From CAZRWD01 sp964603785 (lineage in GTDB: Bacteria > Fermentibacterota > Fermentibacteria > Fermentibacterales > Fermentibacteraceae): a stretch of DNA of 64,000 nt. The notes under the pieces are model-generated. The model made no database searches and had not been told where the DNA came from. It worked only from the letters and a program-made list of their open reading frames with translations. Both the position numbers and the translations under genes were made by a program. The stretch covers positions 1 to 64,000 of the forward strand of contig CAZRWD010000002.1 in assembly GCA_964603785.1 (NCBI GenBank), written 5' to 3'. Below are positions 34,515 through 43,775 of the stretch, piece by piece. The first letter of the stretch is position 1; each line of letters begins with the position of its first letter.

Positions 34515-35055
34515 AGGCCACCGTCACGCCGGCTGAGAGCCCCGAGAGGTCCTCGCCGCCCGCCAGGTCCCTGCCCGAGGGCATCCACTCGGGTCTGAAG
34601 GCGACATCCATGTAGGTATCCCTGCCGAGCCGGATCCTCGCCCCGAGCTCGAGGCTGATCATCCCGCCGCCGGTCGAGGAGCCCTCGACGGAGTCGGAGG
34701 AGGGATCGTCCCATGCCACGAAGCCGCCGGCGCCGATGCCGGCGAAGGGCTCGATCCCCCTGGGCCCCGCATACCTCCTGTAGAGCGGATAGCTGCGCCA
34801 GCCTATCTGCAGGGGCACGCAGGAGACCCCGTCCCATCCCTCCTCGTCGGACGAGGCGGTGCGATACCCGCTCCTGATCCAGATGCAGCCGCCCAGCTCC
34901 ATGGGAACCAGGAGAGCGGCCTCGACAAGGGGGCCGGCCGAGAGACCGGTCTCGAACTCGGATCCTGTGGGGACCCATGCGCCCGCGCCGAACGCGGCCT
35001 CCAGGTCCCCCCTTCCGGCGGTGGCCACGGCTGCCAGGATCAACAGTGCTGTCAT
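34504..35055 (-). CDS. Predicted outer-membrane beta-barrel protein
   Basis: 183 residues with a signal peptide (TALLILAAVATAG) and Gly/aromatic-rich alternating strands such as AAFGAGAWVPTGS, EPFAGIGAGGFVAW and MDVAFRPEWMPSG, ending VAFTP. Start ATG five bases after GGAGGG. The fold call is by pattern, resembling OmpA-membrane-like or porin-family small barrels. It is the last gene of the run from the M16 peptidases, 220 bases after the histidine kinase. Its 3' end overlaps rlmN tail to tail. Confidence 0.65.
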   Translation of the reverse strand: MTALLILAAVATAGRGDLEAAFGAGAWVPTGSEFETGLSAGPLVEAALLVPMELGGCIWIRSGYRTASSDEEGWDGVSCVPLQIGWRSYPLYRRYAGPRGIEPFAGIGAGGFVAWDDPSSDSVEGSSTGGGMISLELGARIRLGRDTYMDVAFRPEWMPSGRDLAGGEDLSGLSAGVTVAFTP

Positions 35056-35275
35056 CTCATCCCTCCATCAGAACTCGATGCCCGGCCGTGCGGGGACCCT
35101 CCCGCACATGCGCGTCCCGTCCCCTCTTCCCGGTCACGGGACCGGCCGCATCGACCATCCTCCCGCATGCGCATCTACCGGCGGGGAAGGGCTCCGTTCC
35201 ACGGGGGGCGTACATCGACGGGGTCCTGCGGGGCCTCATCGGCGCGCCCGGAGCGTCCGTCGTCCCTCCGCCGCC
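35056..35275. other. Intergenic region between histidine kinase and outer-membrane protein genes
   Basis: 220 bases without a convincing gene. It contains a short inverted repeat CCGGTC/GACCGG around 35129-35144 and near-repeats of CATGCGC, but no U-tracted terminator and no strong promoter. A 60-codon minus-strand frame (35057-35239) has no start signal or recognisable content. Confidence 0.5.
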
Positions 35276-38146
35276 TCAGCGCCTCCTCCCCGCGTCCCTC
35301 ACCGCACGGGTGACCCTGCCGAGCTCCTCCAGCCTGTAGGGCTTCGCCACGACTCCGTCGAACCCGTGCGAGGCGGGATCGCTCATCACCGCGACATTGG
35401 AGTACCCGCTCGAGGCGATAGCGGGCACGGAAGGGTCCATATCCCTCAGGATGCCCAGCATCTCCACCCCCGACGGCCCGCCCGGGATCACGAGGTCCAG
35501 GATCAGCAGGTCGAACGGCCTACCCTCATCCAGCGCCGTGCGCATCGACAGCGTGGCCGAGGAGAGGTCCTCGGCCCCCTCGGGATCCCAGCCCAGAGCC
35601 GTCAGCATCTCGCAGACGACCGAGAGCACCATCTGCTCGTCATCCACCACCAGCACCCTGCCCGAGCCCCTGATGTCGCCGCCCGTCTCGGGCAGGGCGG
35701 GGACGGCCGCCGGGGAGGCCGGCAGCAGGACGGTCACGACCGTGCCCGCACCGGGGGCGGACTCGGCGGAGATCCTTCCCCCGTGCTTCTTCACGATCGA
35801 GTACGCGGTGGCGAGTCCGAGGCCCAGGCTGTCGGGCCTGGTCGTGAAGTAGGGATCGAAGATCCTCTCCAGCGTCTCGGGGGACATGCCCTCGCCGTCG
35901 TCGGTTATCGTCACCCTGACGCAGGGTCCTGCCGGGAGCGGGGGTTCGTCCGCCGGGAGTTCCGCGTCGGCCGCGGCGATCGATACGCTGCCGCCCCCGG
36001 GCACGGCCTGGAGCGCGTTGATGAGTATGTTCGTGAAGAGCTGGTTCATCTGCCCCTCGTCCGCGTTCACCATCCGCAGGCCGTCCGTGGTCTCCAGCCG
36101 CACCGAGCACTGGGAGCCCGCGAAGACCGGGGAGGCGATCTCCGAGAGGAGCCTCCCCAGGTCGACGGGCTTCATGACCGGGGCTCCCCCGCGGGAGAAG
36201 GTCAGGAGCTGCTGTGTCAGGGTCTTGGCCTTGAGGCAGGCCTTCTCCGCGTCGGCCAGCCTGCTGTCGGCCTCGCTCTGCGGCTCCTTGAGCCGCGCGA
36301 GGCTGATGTTGCCCAGGATGGCCGTGAGGAGGTTGTTGAAGTCGTGGGCGATCCCGCCTGCCAGCACCCCGAGGGACTCCAGCTTCTGCGCCCTCGCCGC
36401 CTCGAACTCGTTCCGCCTCTGCTCCGAGACGTCCCGGAAGATCCAGAGGTGCCCGAAGCTCTCCTCCCCCAGCCTGATCGGCATGTAGTCGCGCTCGATG
36501 ACAGTCCCCCCGGCGAGCCTCATCTCCTCGGCGAGGACGGGCCTGCCGGCCTCCATCCTCCCGGTCCTGACCCGCTCCATGTCCCCCTCGCCATCCTGCT
36601 GGAGCCCGATCATGCCGGCCACCCCGGCTCCATCCAGGCCCACGACGCCCCCGGGGCTGGCGGCTCCGAACATCCTGCAGAACACCCGGTTGGTGTATAC
36701 GACCTTACCGTCGGAGTCCTCGGCCAGGACCCCGGCCCTCAGGCCGTCCATGAGCGCGGCGTACCTGGCCGTGTTCTCCCTGAGACTTCGCTCGACGGAC
36801 TTCCGGAAGATCGCGCCCCCGATGATGCCGGCGGCGGACCTGAGCGCCTCGACCTCCTCGGTCGACCACTCGCGATCCTCCCCGCAGTCGTCGAAGCCGA
36901 TGAAGCCCCACCAGCCGGAGGAGGTGGAGATGGGCGCGAGAAGTGCGGACAGGACGCCCTGCGGGGCGAGGAGCTCCCTTCCCGGCTTGCTCATCCTCCT
37001 GACGGGTCCGGCGATCACGCCCCCGCCCTCCAGGACGGGGATCCACTCCTCCGGGAGCACCGACTCGTGGAACTCGGTGCCCGGCGGCCTTGCGCCCTCC
37101 TCCGAGCACCATTCCTCGACCCTCCTCGCCGAGGTGATCCCGCCGAGGCTGCCGGTGAGGCGGAAGATGTAGCTCCTGCTGGCGTCCGCCGCCCTGCCGA
37201 GCTTCTCGAGGACCTGGCCCATCTCCGCCTCCCAGTCCCCCGAGCCGAGGAACCTGCTGGCCGCGAAGCTCACCGCCTCGAGGATGCGGCCCCTCCTCTC
37301 CTCGGAGACCCTTGCCCTCTCGCTCTCGGTGATGTCGAGGCCCAGGACGGCGAGGCCGGAGGGCCTGCCGTGGGTGTCCCTGAGGAGCGAGACGTTCCAG
37401 GAGATGAGCCTCGGTCCGGAGGGCGTCAGGATGGGATTCGACCCGGGAGGCCTTGCCGATCCCGACGAGAGGATCTCCTCGAACAGGTGCCTGAGGGCCT
37501 CCCTGCTGTCCTCCTCGATGAAGCAGGCGAACCAGTCCGCCCCGGCGAGCTCGTTCTGCCCGCGCTCCACCAGATCGCGGAAGTGCCTGTTGGCATATAC
37601 GATCCTGCCTCTCGTATCGAGGATCAGGGCGACGGCCGAGACGGTCTCGAGGAAGTCGTGGAACTGCTCCGTGGTGCGCTTCTGGACGGTGATGTCGCGG
37701 TAGACGCCGACCACGCCTATCTGCTTGGTCCCGTACTGTATGGGGTAGGCGATGACCGAAACGGGGATGGGCCTGCCGTCCTTGTGGGTCCTCTCGGTGT
37801 CGGCATGCACGGCCTCGCCCCCGAGGACGGCCGTGGATATCCTGCTGGCCTCCCTGCCGATCCCGCCCTTGGCCACCAGGTCGTTGATCTGGCGACCCCT
37901 GGCCTCCGCCGGGACATAGCCGAAGAGCGCTGTGAAACCGGCGCTTATCTCGAGGACCCTGTCCTCGTTGTCGACTATGACCATCGCGTCGGGGGACCCG
38001 TCGAAGATCTGACGGAGGAAGTTGCTCTCGTGGGGGAGTATGGAGCCTCCGGACGGAGGGGTCCCCTCCCTGTCGAGGGCCTTCTCGGCGCTCTCTATCC
38101 GGGATATCAGCTCATCCGCACCCGGCTCGGCCCTTTCGGGTTCCAT
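35276..38146 (-). CDS. Hybrid sensor histidine kinase (PAS-PAS-GAF-PAS-HisKA-HATPase-REC)
   Basis: 956 residues, no membrane segment, so a cytosolic sensor. In order: coiled start, PAS (about 42-160), PAS (165-285), GAF (290-450), PAS (455-575), HisKA with H-box LAGGIAHDFNNLL near 595, HATPase with the N-box FTNILINALQAVPGGG, DDGEGM and GLGLATAYS, then a receiver domain (about 830-945) with phospho-acceptor in LLILDLVIPGG and the conserved Lys in VVAKPY. This matches the family with PAS-driven autophosphorylation and intramolecular or phosphorelay transfer. No separate response regulator is nearby. It lies downstream of the ABC exporter with 51 bases between. Confidence 0.93.
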   Translation of the reverse strand: MEPERAEPGADELISRIESAEKALDREGTPPSGGSILPHESNFLRQIFDGSPDAMVIVDNEDRVLEISAGFTALFGYVPAEARGRQINDLVAKGGIGREASRISTAVLGGEAVHADTERTHKDGRPIPVSVIAYPIQYGTKQIGVVGVYRDITVQKRTTEQFHDFLETVSAVALILDTRGRIVYANRHFRDLVERGQNELAGADWFACFIEEDSREALRHLFEEILSSGSARPPGSNPILTPSGPRLISWNVSLLRDTHGRPSGLAVLGLDITESERARVSEERRGRILEAVSFAASRFLGSGDWEAEMGQVLEKLGRAADASRSYIFRLTGSLGGITSARRVEEWCSEEGARPPGTEFHESVLPEEWIPVLEGGGVIAGPVRRMSKPGRELLAPQGVLSALLAPISTSSGWWGFIGFDDCGEDREWSTEEVEALRSAAGIIGGAIFRKSVERSLRENTARYAALMDGLRAGVLAEDSDGKVVYTNRVFCRMFGAASPGGVVGLDGAGVAGMIGLQQDGEGDMERVRTGRMEAGRPVLAEEMRLAGGTVIERDYMPIRLGEESFGHLWIFRDVSEQRRNEFEAARAQKLESLGVLAGGIAHDFNNLLTAILGNISLARLKEPQSEADSRLADAEKACLKAKTLTQQLLTFSRGGAPVMKPVDLGRLLSEIASPVFAGSQCSVRLETTDGLRMVNADEGQMNQLFTNILINALQAVPGGGSVSIAAADAELPADEPPLPAGPCVRVTITDDGEGMSPETLERIFDPYFTTRPDSLGLGLATAYSIVKKHGGRISAESAPGAGTVVTVLLPASPAAVPALPETGGDIRGSGRVLVVDDEQMVLSVVCEMLTALGWDPEGAEDLSSATLSMRTALDEGRPFDLLILDLVIPGGPSGVEMLGILRDMDPSVPAIASSGYSNVAVMSDPASHGFDGVVAKPYRLEELGRVTRAVRDAGRRR

Positions 38147-38197
38147 GGGCCTCCATCGGCCTCGGGATCGACCTGGGGCCGCCCGTCCCAGCGGGCG

Positions 38198-40279
38198 TCA
38201 GGCGTCCCTGTACTGCAGGAGGTAGAGGTTGTAGTAGATGCCCCTGCGGGCGAGGAGCTCCTGGTGGCTGCCCCGTTCGACGATGAGGCCGTCGTCCATG
38301 ACGAGTATCTCGTCGGCCTTCTGGATCGTGCTGAGCCTGTGCGCGACTATGATGCTCGTCCTGCCCTCCATGAGAGTCTCTATGGCCTTCTGCACGAGCT
38401 GCTCGGTGGCCGGGTCGACGCTGCTCGTGGCCTCGTCCAGTATCAGCACCCGCGGATCGTGCGCGAGGGCCCTGGCGAAACATATCAGCTGCTTCTGCCC
38501 GGTGGAGAGTGTGGAGCCCCTCTCGGCCATGACCTCCTCCATGCCCCCGGGCAGCCTCGAGATGAAGTCCCCCGCCTGGACCATGGCGGCGGCCCTGGCT
38601 ACCTCCCCGTCCCCCATGGGGCGCCCCAGGGTGATGTTGTCCCTCACGGGGCGGCTGAAGATGAAGGCGTCCTGGAGCACTATCGATATGCTCCTCCTGA
38701 GCGTCTCCATGGGCAGGTCCCTCAGGTCGGTCCCGTCCAGGCGCACGGATCCCGAACGCGGGTCGTAGAACCTGCAGAGGAGGCTGATTATCGAAGTCTT
38801 GCCCGCGCCCGTCGGCCCGACTATCGCCACGCTCCTGCCGGGCTCGACGGTGAAGGAGACGTTCCTGAGGACATCCCTCCCCTCGACGTAGGCGAAGGTG
38901 ACGGAGTCGAACTCCACCCTGCCCTCCACAGGCCCGGCCGGCGGGGGAGCCCCGGATTCGACGATCGCCGGCACCGTGTCCATGATGCCGAAGATCCGCT
39001 CCGCGGATGCCATGGCGCTCTGCATGATGTTGAACTTCTCGCTCATGTCGGCTATCGGGTGGAACATCTGCCTCACGTAGCTCAGGAAGGCGACCAGCGC
39101 TCCGAGGGTCAGGGCGCCGCGGAGGACGCTCATGCCCCCGTACACCAGGACCAGCGCGACCCCGGTCGAGGCCAGTATCTCTATCGCGGGCCTGAACACG
39201 CCGAAGATCACGAGCTGCCTCATGTTGGCATCGAAGTACTGCCTGTTCGTGTCCGCGTACCTCTCCCTGCGCGCGCGCTCCCTCCTGAAGGCCTGGATGA
39301 CCTTGACCCCGGAGAGGTCCTCGGCCAGCCTGGAGTTGAGGCTGGACAGGAGCCTCCTGACCTCCCTGAAGGCCCCCCTGACCTTCCGTCTGAATACGAC
39401 CGAGACGACGAGGAAGAGGGGTGTTATGGCCAGGGCCACCAGGGCGAGCCTGGCGTTCAGGAGGAACAGGATCGATATCGTCCCCACGAGCAGGAGGACG
39501 TCCTTCACCATGTTGACGAGCACTGCCGCGAACATCTCGTTCAGCGCCTCGACGTCGTTCGTCACCCTGGTCAGCAGCCTGCCTGTCGGATTGCCGTCGA
39601 AGAACGAGAGCGAGAGGCCCTGTATGTGGCGGAACAGAGCCGTCCTGAGGTCGAACATGGATCTCTGCCCGGCGATGGTCAGGCTCAGGACGTGGCCGTA
39701 GCCCACGAATAGGCCGAGCACGACGAGCCCTGCCGCCAGGAGCGCGAGACGGGTCACTCCCGCGATGTCGGCCCCGCGGATCCTCACGATGGTGGAGACG
39801 GGGACGGCCGACAGCTCCTCCTCGGGGACAAGCCATTCCCCACCTGCCGTCATCCCCGTCACGCCATCGCTCGCGGATGCCGGGAACCTGTAGTAGGTCG
39901 CCGGCGCGAGCCCGCCTCCGGACACCAGCGCATGCCTGTCGACGGGGTCGAGGTCCTGGAGGGAGGCCTTCCTCACGAGGACCAGGCTGTCGGAGAGACG
40001 CACGAAGTCATCCTCCCCGGGCGAGAGCGCCATCAGCGAGTCGCACTGGCCGGGAGCCCCCTCGAAGACCTGGTAGAGCCTAGCAAGGTAGCGGTCGATC
40101 CCCACCTTGCTGATGTAGGGCACGAGCAGGTCGATGGTCGTCGCGACCGCCATGAACAGCATCGCGAGCCATATCAGCCTGGCATGGGGCCTGACGAACG
40201 CCAGCAGGCGCCTGACCAGCCGGGCGTCGTACGCCTTCCCGTCGATCAGGTCGGCATCCCACTGGGAGGGTCCGTGCAT
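38198..40279 (-). CDS. ABC exporter half-transporter (subunit B) with large extracytoplasmic insertion
   Basis: 693 residues: six-helix exporter domain then an ATPase domain (about 450-690). Between helix 1 (ending VGIDRYL) and helix 2 about 100 extra residues (about 62-165) form an extracytoplasmic insertion. Walker A is GPTGAGKTS, Walker B LILDEATSSVD with the catalytic Glu; the signature is LSTGQ rather than LSGGQ. With the partner at 40279-42069 this makes a heterodimer in which one ATP site is canonical and one degenerate. The ATG shares a base with the partner's stop (TGATG). Substrate unknown; lipid, drug or peptide are all possible. Confidence 0.93.
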   Translation of the reverse strand: MHGPSQWDADLIDGKAYDARLVRRLLAFVRPHARLIWLAMLFMAVATTIDLLVPYISKVGIDRYLARLYQVFEGAPGQCDSLMALSPGEDDFVRLSDSLVLVRKASLQDLDPVDRHALVSGGGLAPATYYRFPASASDGVTGMTAGGEWLVPEEELSAVPVSTIVRIRGADIAGVTRLALLAAGLVVLGLFVGYGHVLSLTIAGQRSMFDLRTALFRHIQGLSLSFFDGNPTGRLLTRVTNDVEALNEMFAAVLVNMVKDVLLLVGTISILFLLNARLALVALAITPLFLVVSVVFRRKVRGAFREVRRLLSSLNSRLAEDLSGVKVIQAFRRERARRERYADTNRQYFDANMRQLVIFGVFRPAIEILASTGVALVLVYGGMSVLRGALTLGALVAFLSYVRQMFHPIADMSEKFNIMQSAMASAERIFGIMDTVPAIVESGAPPPAGPVEGRVEFDSVTFAYVEGRDVLRNVSFTVEPGRSVAIVGPTGAGKTSIISLLCRFYDPRSGSVRLDGTDLRDLPMETLRRSISIVLQDAFIFSRPVRDNITLGRPMGDGEVARAAAMVQAGDFISRLPGGMEEVMAERGSTLSTGQKQLICFARALAHDPRVLILDEATSSVDPATEQLVQKAIETLMEGRTSIIVAHRLSTIQKADEILVMDDGLIVERGSHQELLARRGIYYNLYLLQYRDA

Positions 40280-42069
40280 CAGTCCTCACCCCCCCCGGCG
40301 GTCTTCCTGACCTCCTCCTCGAGCTGCTGCATCCTGTGGAGGTCCGAGTAGAGGCCGCCGCGCGCCAGGAGCTCCTCGTGGCGCCCCGACTCCGTCACCC
40401 TCCCGCCGTCTATCACGATGACCAGATCCGCCCTCCTGACCGTGCTTATCCTGTGGGCGATGACGATCCCGGTCCTCTCGCCGAGGCTCCTGGAGAGCTC
40501 GGACAGGATGGCGGCCTCCGTCTCGGTGTCCACGCTGGACAGGGCGTCGTCGAGGACGAGAATCGCGGGGTCGGCGGCAAGGGCCCTTGCTATGGCGATC
40601 CTCTGCTTCTGTCCGCCGGAGAGGGTGACGCCCCTCTCCCCGACCAGGGTGTCGAAGCCGTCCGGGAAGGAGTCGACCTCGTCGCGGATCGCAACGGTCC
40701 CGGCCAGCTCCCGCACGCGATCCGCGGCCAGCCCGTCCGTGCCGAACGCTATGTTCTCCGCCACGCTCATCGCGAACAGGAAGGTCTCCTGCGGCACGTA
40801 GCCGAAGAGCCCCCGCAGGGTACCGGGGTCGATGTCGAGTATGTCCCTGCCCCCGATGAAGACCGTGCCGCGGGGAGGGTCGTAGAGCCTCATCAGTATC
40901 TCGACCAGGGTGGTCTTCCCGGAGCCGGTCCTGCCCACCACGCCCAGGGTCCCCCCCGACGGGAGGGTGAAGGAGACATCCTCCAGCACCGGCGTCCCGG
41001 TCCCCGGGTACGTGAAGGACAGGCCGCGGACCTCGATGGCGGCATCCGCCGGGGGCTCCGCCGTCCCTCCCGTGATGTCCGGAGGTGTCCGGAGTATCCG
41101 CTGGAGCCTCTCCATGCTCGCGGTTCCCCGCTGCAGGAGGTTCACGACCCAGCCGACCGCCATCATGGGCCAGATCAGCGTGCTGAGATAGCTCGAGAAG
41201 GCCACGAACTCGCCGAGCGAGACCTCGCCCCTGATGACCATCCCGCCGCCTGCTCCGAGCAGAATCACCATGCTGGTCATCGCCAGGCCGCCTATCAGAG
41301 GCTCGAACATCCCCCAGATCCGACCGAGCCTGATGTTCTGGACCGCACACTCCCCGGCCCTCTCGGCGAAGTACGCCTCCTCGGAGGCCTCGTCGCCGTA
41401 CGCCTTGATCACGCGGATGCCCGAGAGGCTCTCCTGGACCCTGTCCGTAAGGGCCGAGAAGGCCTCCTGGACGGCGGTGAAGTTCCTGTGGACCAGCGAG
41501 CCGAACTTCAGCATCACCAGCGTGAGCAGGGGCAGGGGGATCAGGGTCAGCAGGGTCAGCTCGACGTCCATGGTCATCATTATGGAGAGGCTCGCGATCG
41601 CCAGGACCAGCGAGTCGAAGGAGGCGAGGACGGCCATCCCCGTGGCCATCCTGACGGCCGACAGGTCGTTCGTGGCATGGGCCATCAGGTCGCCGACCTT
41701 GGTCCGGTCGTAGAACTGGGGCGAGAGGCTCTGCAGGTGGTCGTAGAGGTCCTGCCTGAGGTCGCGCTCTATGCGGTGGCTGGAGCCTATGATGAAGAAG
41801 CGCCAGGCGAGCCTGCAGAGTCCCATCGAGATGCTCACGGCCAGAACCCCGCCGCCCAGCAGGAGGAGCTTCGAGTCGGTCGCCGCCCCCCTGGCCAGGT
41901 CGTCGATGACCTTCTGCGAGATCTTGGGGATCACCAGCTGCAGGCAGTCTACGAGTATCAGTGCGGCCAGCCCGACGAGTATGGCCCTCCTGTGGCGAAG
42001 GAGGAGCCTCGCGATCTCCCTCAGGCTGGACCTGTCTATCCTGCGGCCGGAGCCGTTCCCGTCTCCCAT
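40279..42069 (-). CDS. ABC exporter half-transporter (subunit A)
   Basis: 596 residues: six-helix exporter domain (about 25-310) and an ATPase domain (345-580). Walker A GRTGSGKTT, signature LSGGQ, Walker B LVLDDALSSVD in which the catalytic Glu is Asp. Asp here plus the altered signature in subunit B gives exactly one degenerate site, the pattern of heterodimeric exporters such as TM287/288 and BmrCD. ATG start. Two GC hairpins (42081-42116) separate it from the upstream lipoprotein gene. It is an inner-membrane protein. Confidence 0.94.
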   Translation of the reverse strand: MGDGNGSGRRIDRSSLREIARLLLRHRRAILVGLAALILVDCLQLVIPKISQKVIDDLARGAATDSKLLLLGGGVLAVSISMGLCRLAWRFFIIGSSHRIERDLRQDLYDHLQSLSPQFYDRTKVGDLMAHATNDLSAVRMATGMAVLASFDSLVLAIASLSIMMTMDVELTLLTLIPLPLLTLVMLKFGSLVHRNFTAVQEAFSALTDRVQESLSGIRVIKAYGDEASEEAYFAERAGECAVQNIRLGRIWGMFEPLIGGLAMTSMVILLGAGGGMVIRGEVSLGEFVAFSSYLSTLIWPMMAVGWVVNLLQRGTASMERLQRILRTPPDITGGTAEPPADAAIEVRGLSFTYPGTGTPVLEDVSFTLPSGGTLGVVGRTGSGKTTLVEILMRLYDPPRGTVFIGGRDILDIDPGTLRGLFGYVPQETFLFAMSVAENIAFGTDGLAADRVRELAGTVAIRDEVDSFPDGFDTLVGERGVTLSGGQKQRIAIARALAADPAILVLDDALSSVDTETEAAILSELSRSLGERTGIVIAHRISTVRRADLVIVIDGGRVTESGRHEELLARGGLYSDLHRMQQLEEEVRKTAGGGED

Positions 42070-42080
42070 GGATTCCTCTG

Positions 42081-42116
42081 CCCCGGGTCCGGGGCGCTCC
42101 CGGGGAACACCCCGGG
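42081..42116. other. Two adjacent GC hairpins between lipoprotein and ABC genes
   Basis: CCCCGG-GT-CCGGGG at 42081-42094 and CCCGGGG-AACA-CCCCGGG at 42099-42116. Neither is followed by a U tract on the minus strand. They could lower transcription or stabilise the upstream mRNA between the M16/lipoprotein part and the exporter part. Confidence 0.4.
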
Positions 42117-42123
42117 GAAGCTG

Positions 42124-42465
42124 TCAGTCCGCGACGGGGTCCTCTCCCGCGGAGTCCCCGCCGACGGTGCAGTCGACCACCCAGAGCTTCGGAAGGTCGG
42201 GTCTGACCGAGAAGCCCTCCTCCGTGGGCCTTGCCACGACGGTGACGGACATCCCCCAGTCGTCCCTCAGCACGGATGCCTCGTCTCCGACCAGGGCATA
42301 GACGGTCCCGGTGACGGGCTCCTCCAGGATGACGGTCTCCGACCGGGTTCCGACGGCGAGCACCTGGATCGTGCCGCTCAGCGTCACGAGGCCGGAGTCG
42401 TCCTGCACCGTGGCCGCGCAGCCCGACAGGACAAGGAGCGGCAGCAGGGCCGGGGGCATTCTCAT
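42124..42465 (-). CDS. Small lipoprotein
   Basis: 113 residues with lipobox LLVLSGC near residue 17. The mature part is a small beta domain (LVTLSGTIQVLAVG, TETVILEEPVTGTVYALVG) resembling an OB-like or lipoprotein sandwich fold; no family recognised. The ATG overlaps the M16 subunit stop as ATGA. Envelope location is likely by signal alone. Confidence 0.75.
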   Translation of the reverse strand: MRMPPALLPLLVLSGCAATVQDDSGLVTLSGTIQVLAVGTRSETVILEEPVTGTVYALVGDEASVLRDDWGMSVTVVARPTEEGFSVRPDLPKLWVVDCTVGGDSAGEDPVAD

Positions 42466-43775
42466 GGCCTTCCTCCGGAGATCGCCGGCGGGGCCGGCGG
42501 ACGGGAACCCTCGCGCGCTGTGTCCGCCACGACCCCCCAGGATGCGGGTCCGACCCAGTCGGTCAGCACCCGCGCGAGCGACACGGGGTCCAGATCGCGG
42601 GAAATATCGCCGAAGACCCACAGGTTGCGCCAGTCGCCTGTCTCGATCTGGTAGACCCCCATGAGATGGGCCATGTCGTAGCAGGATGCCGCGGTCATCA
42701 TGCGCGAGGTGCGCGAGGTCTCCACCGTGCCGGAGACGACGGCCGGGTCGCAGCCCCCCCCGGCCGCGCCGGAGAGCACCCCGGCCATCAGGTTGCAGGC
42801 CTCCTCCAGCTCCGACGAGCTGGCGTAGAGGTAGCCCCAGCTCCGAAGGGCGAGAGAGCTGCCGGCCCAGGTGGCGTAGGTGAGCCCCCTCTCGGTCCGG
42901 AGCTCCTGCCAGAGCTCGTCGCTCAGCACGTCCATCGCCGCCTGGAAGAGGGGATGGTCGGGGTGGTCGGGCGGAGGTGCGTGGAACTTCACCACCGCAT
43001 AGCCCGTGGCGATCTCCGAGTGCTCCACGAGGAGGGTGTCCCGCTCCAGGGCGAACACGGGCACGCGGGGGATGTCCTCCCTTCCCGGAGGAACCGTGCC
43101 GAAGCTCTCCAGCAGCATGCGCTCGAGATCCCGGGGCGCCGTCGGGCCTGCATGGACCACCAGGAGGCCCCCGCCGAGCATCCTCCGGTCGAGCCAGTCG
43201 CCCGCGTCCGCAGCCTCCATGGCCGAGACGGACCCGGGAGTCCCGCCGGGCCTGAGCATGTAAGGGTGCCCGGCGAAGATCCCCCCGTTCGCCACCAGCC
43301 AGACCCTCTCGTCGGGTTCGTTCGCGGCGCGGATGAGGTCCTGGAGGATTCCTTCTTTGATGCGACGGAAGGCCTCGGGATCGAGCTCGGGCGACATCAG
43401 GCAGTCGGCCGTGGCCGCCAAGAGCACGCCGAGGTCCTCCGGGAGGCACAGCAGGCGGATGGCGCTGTAGTCGTAGGAGTAGACGCCCTCCATCCGGGCC
43501 TGGGTCCTGTCCATGAGATCCCGCCAGGCATCCCCGGGCCACGACTGCGAGCCCGTCATGGCGCACTCGAACGCGAGCCGCTCGATGCCCTGCGTCTCCT
43601 CGGTGAGGACCGCGGAGCCGCCGGAGAGGAAGATGCTCACTCCCTCGACCGGGGAGTCCTCGACGGTGCGGGTGATGACGGTCACGCCGTTCGGGAGGAT
43701 GAAGGATTCGACACCTCCGGGAACCGAACCTCCGGCCGTCTGGAGGATGAGGCAGGCCGCCAGCGGGATGCTCAT
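42462..43775 (-). CDS. M16-family protein lacking the zinc motif (non-catalytic partner)
   Basis: 437 residues with signal peptide (SIPLAACLILQTAGG). The M16 fold is clear from FILPNGVTVITRTVEDSP near the N-terminus, FRRIKEGILQDL, LYASSSELEEA and the inter-domain pattern, but the HXXEH zinc motif is replaced by GIERLAFECA. This is what is expected for the inactive half of M16B heterodimers (as beta-MPP or bacterial M16 partner subunits). ATG overlaps the catalytic partner's stop as ATGA. It is exported. Confidence 0.88.
   Translation of the reverse strand: MSIPLAACLILQTAGGSVPGGVESFILPNGVTVITRTVEDSPVEGVSIFLSGGSAVLTEETQGIERLAFECAMTGSQSWPGDAWRDLMDRTQARMEGVYSYDYSAIRLLCLPEDLGVLLAATADCLMSPELDPEAFRRIKEGILQDLIRAANEPDERVWLVANGGIFAGHPYMLRPGGTPGSVSAMEAADAGDWLDRRMLGGGLLVVHAGPTAPRDLERMLLESFGTVPPGREDIPRVPVFALERDTLLVEHSEIATGYAVVKFHAPPPDHPDHPLFQAAMDVLSDELWQELRTERGLTYATWAGSSLALRSWGYLYASSSELEEACNLMAGVLSGAAGGGCDPAVVSGTVETSRTSRMMTAASCYDMAHLMGVYQIETGDWRNLWVFGDISRDLDPVSLARVLTDWVGPASWGVVADTAREGSRPPAPPAISGGRP

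Noticed and set aside
35057..35239. A 60-codon minus-strand frame in the 220-base gap
   Set aside because: No Shine-Dalgarno, Arg/Pro-rich chance composition, no motif.
34859..39712. A 1617-codon open frame on the plus strand
   Set aside because: It runs antisense to the histidine kinase and the ABC exporter, whose motifs are complete; long antisense frames are common at this GC content and this one is low-complexity (Arg/Glu/Pro/Gly/His-rich).
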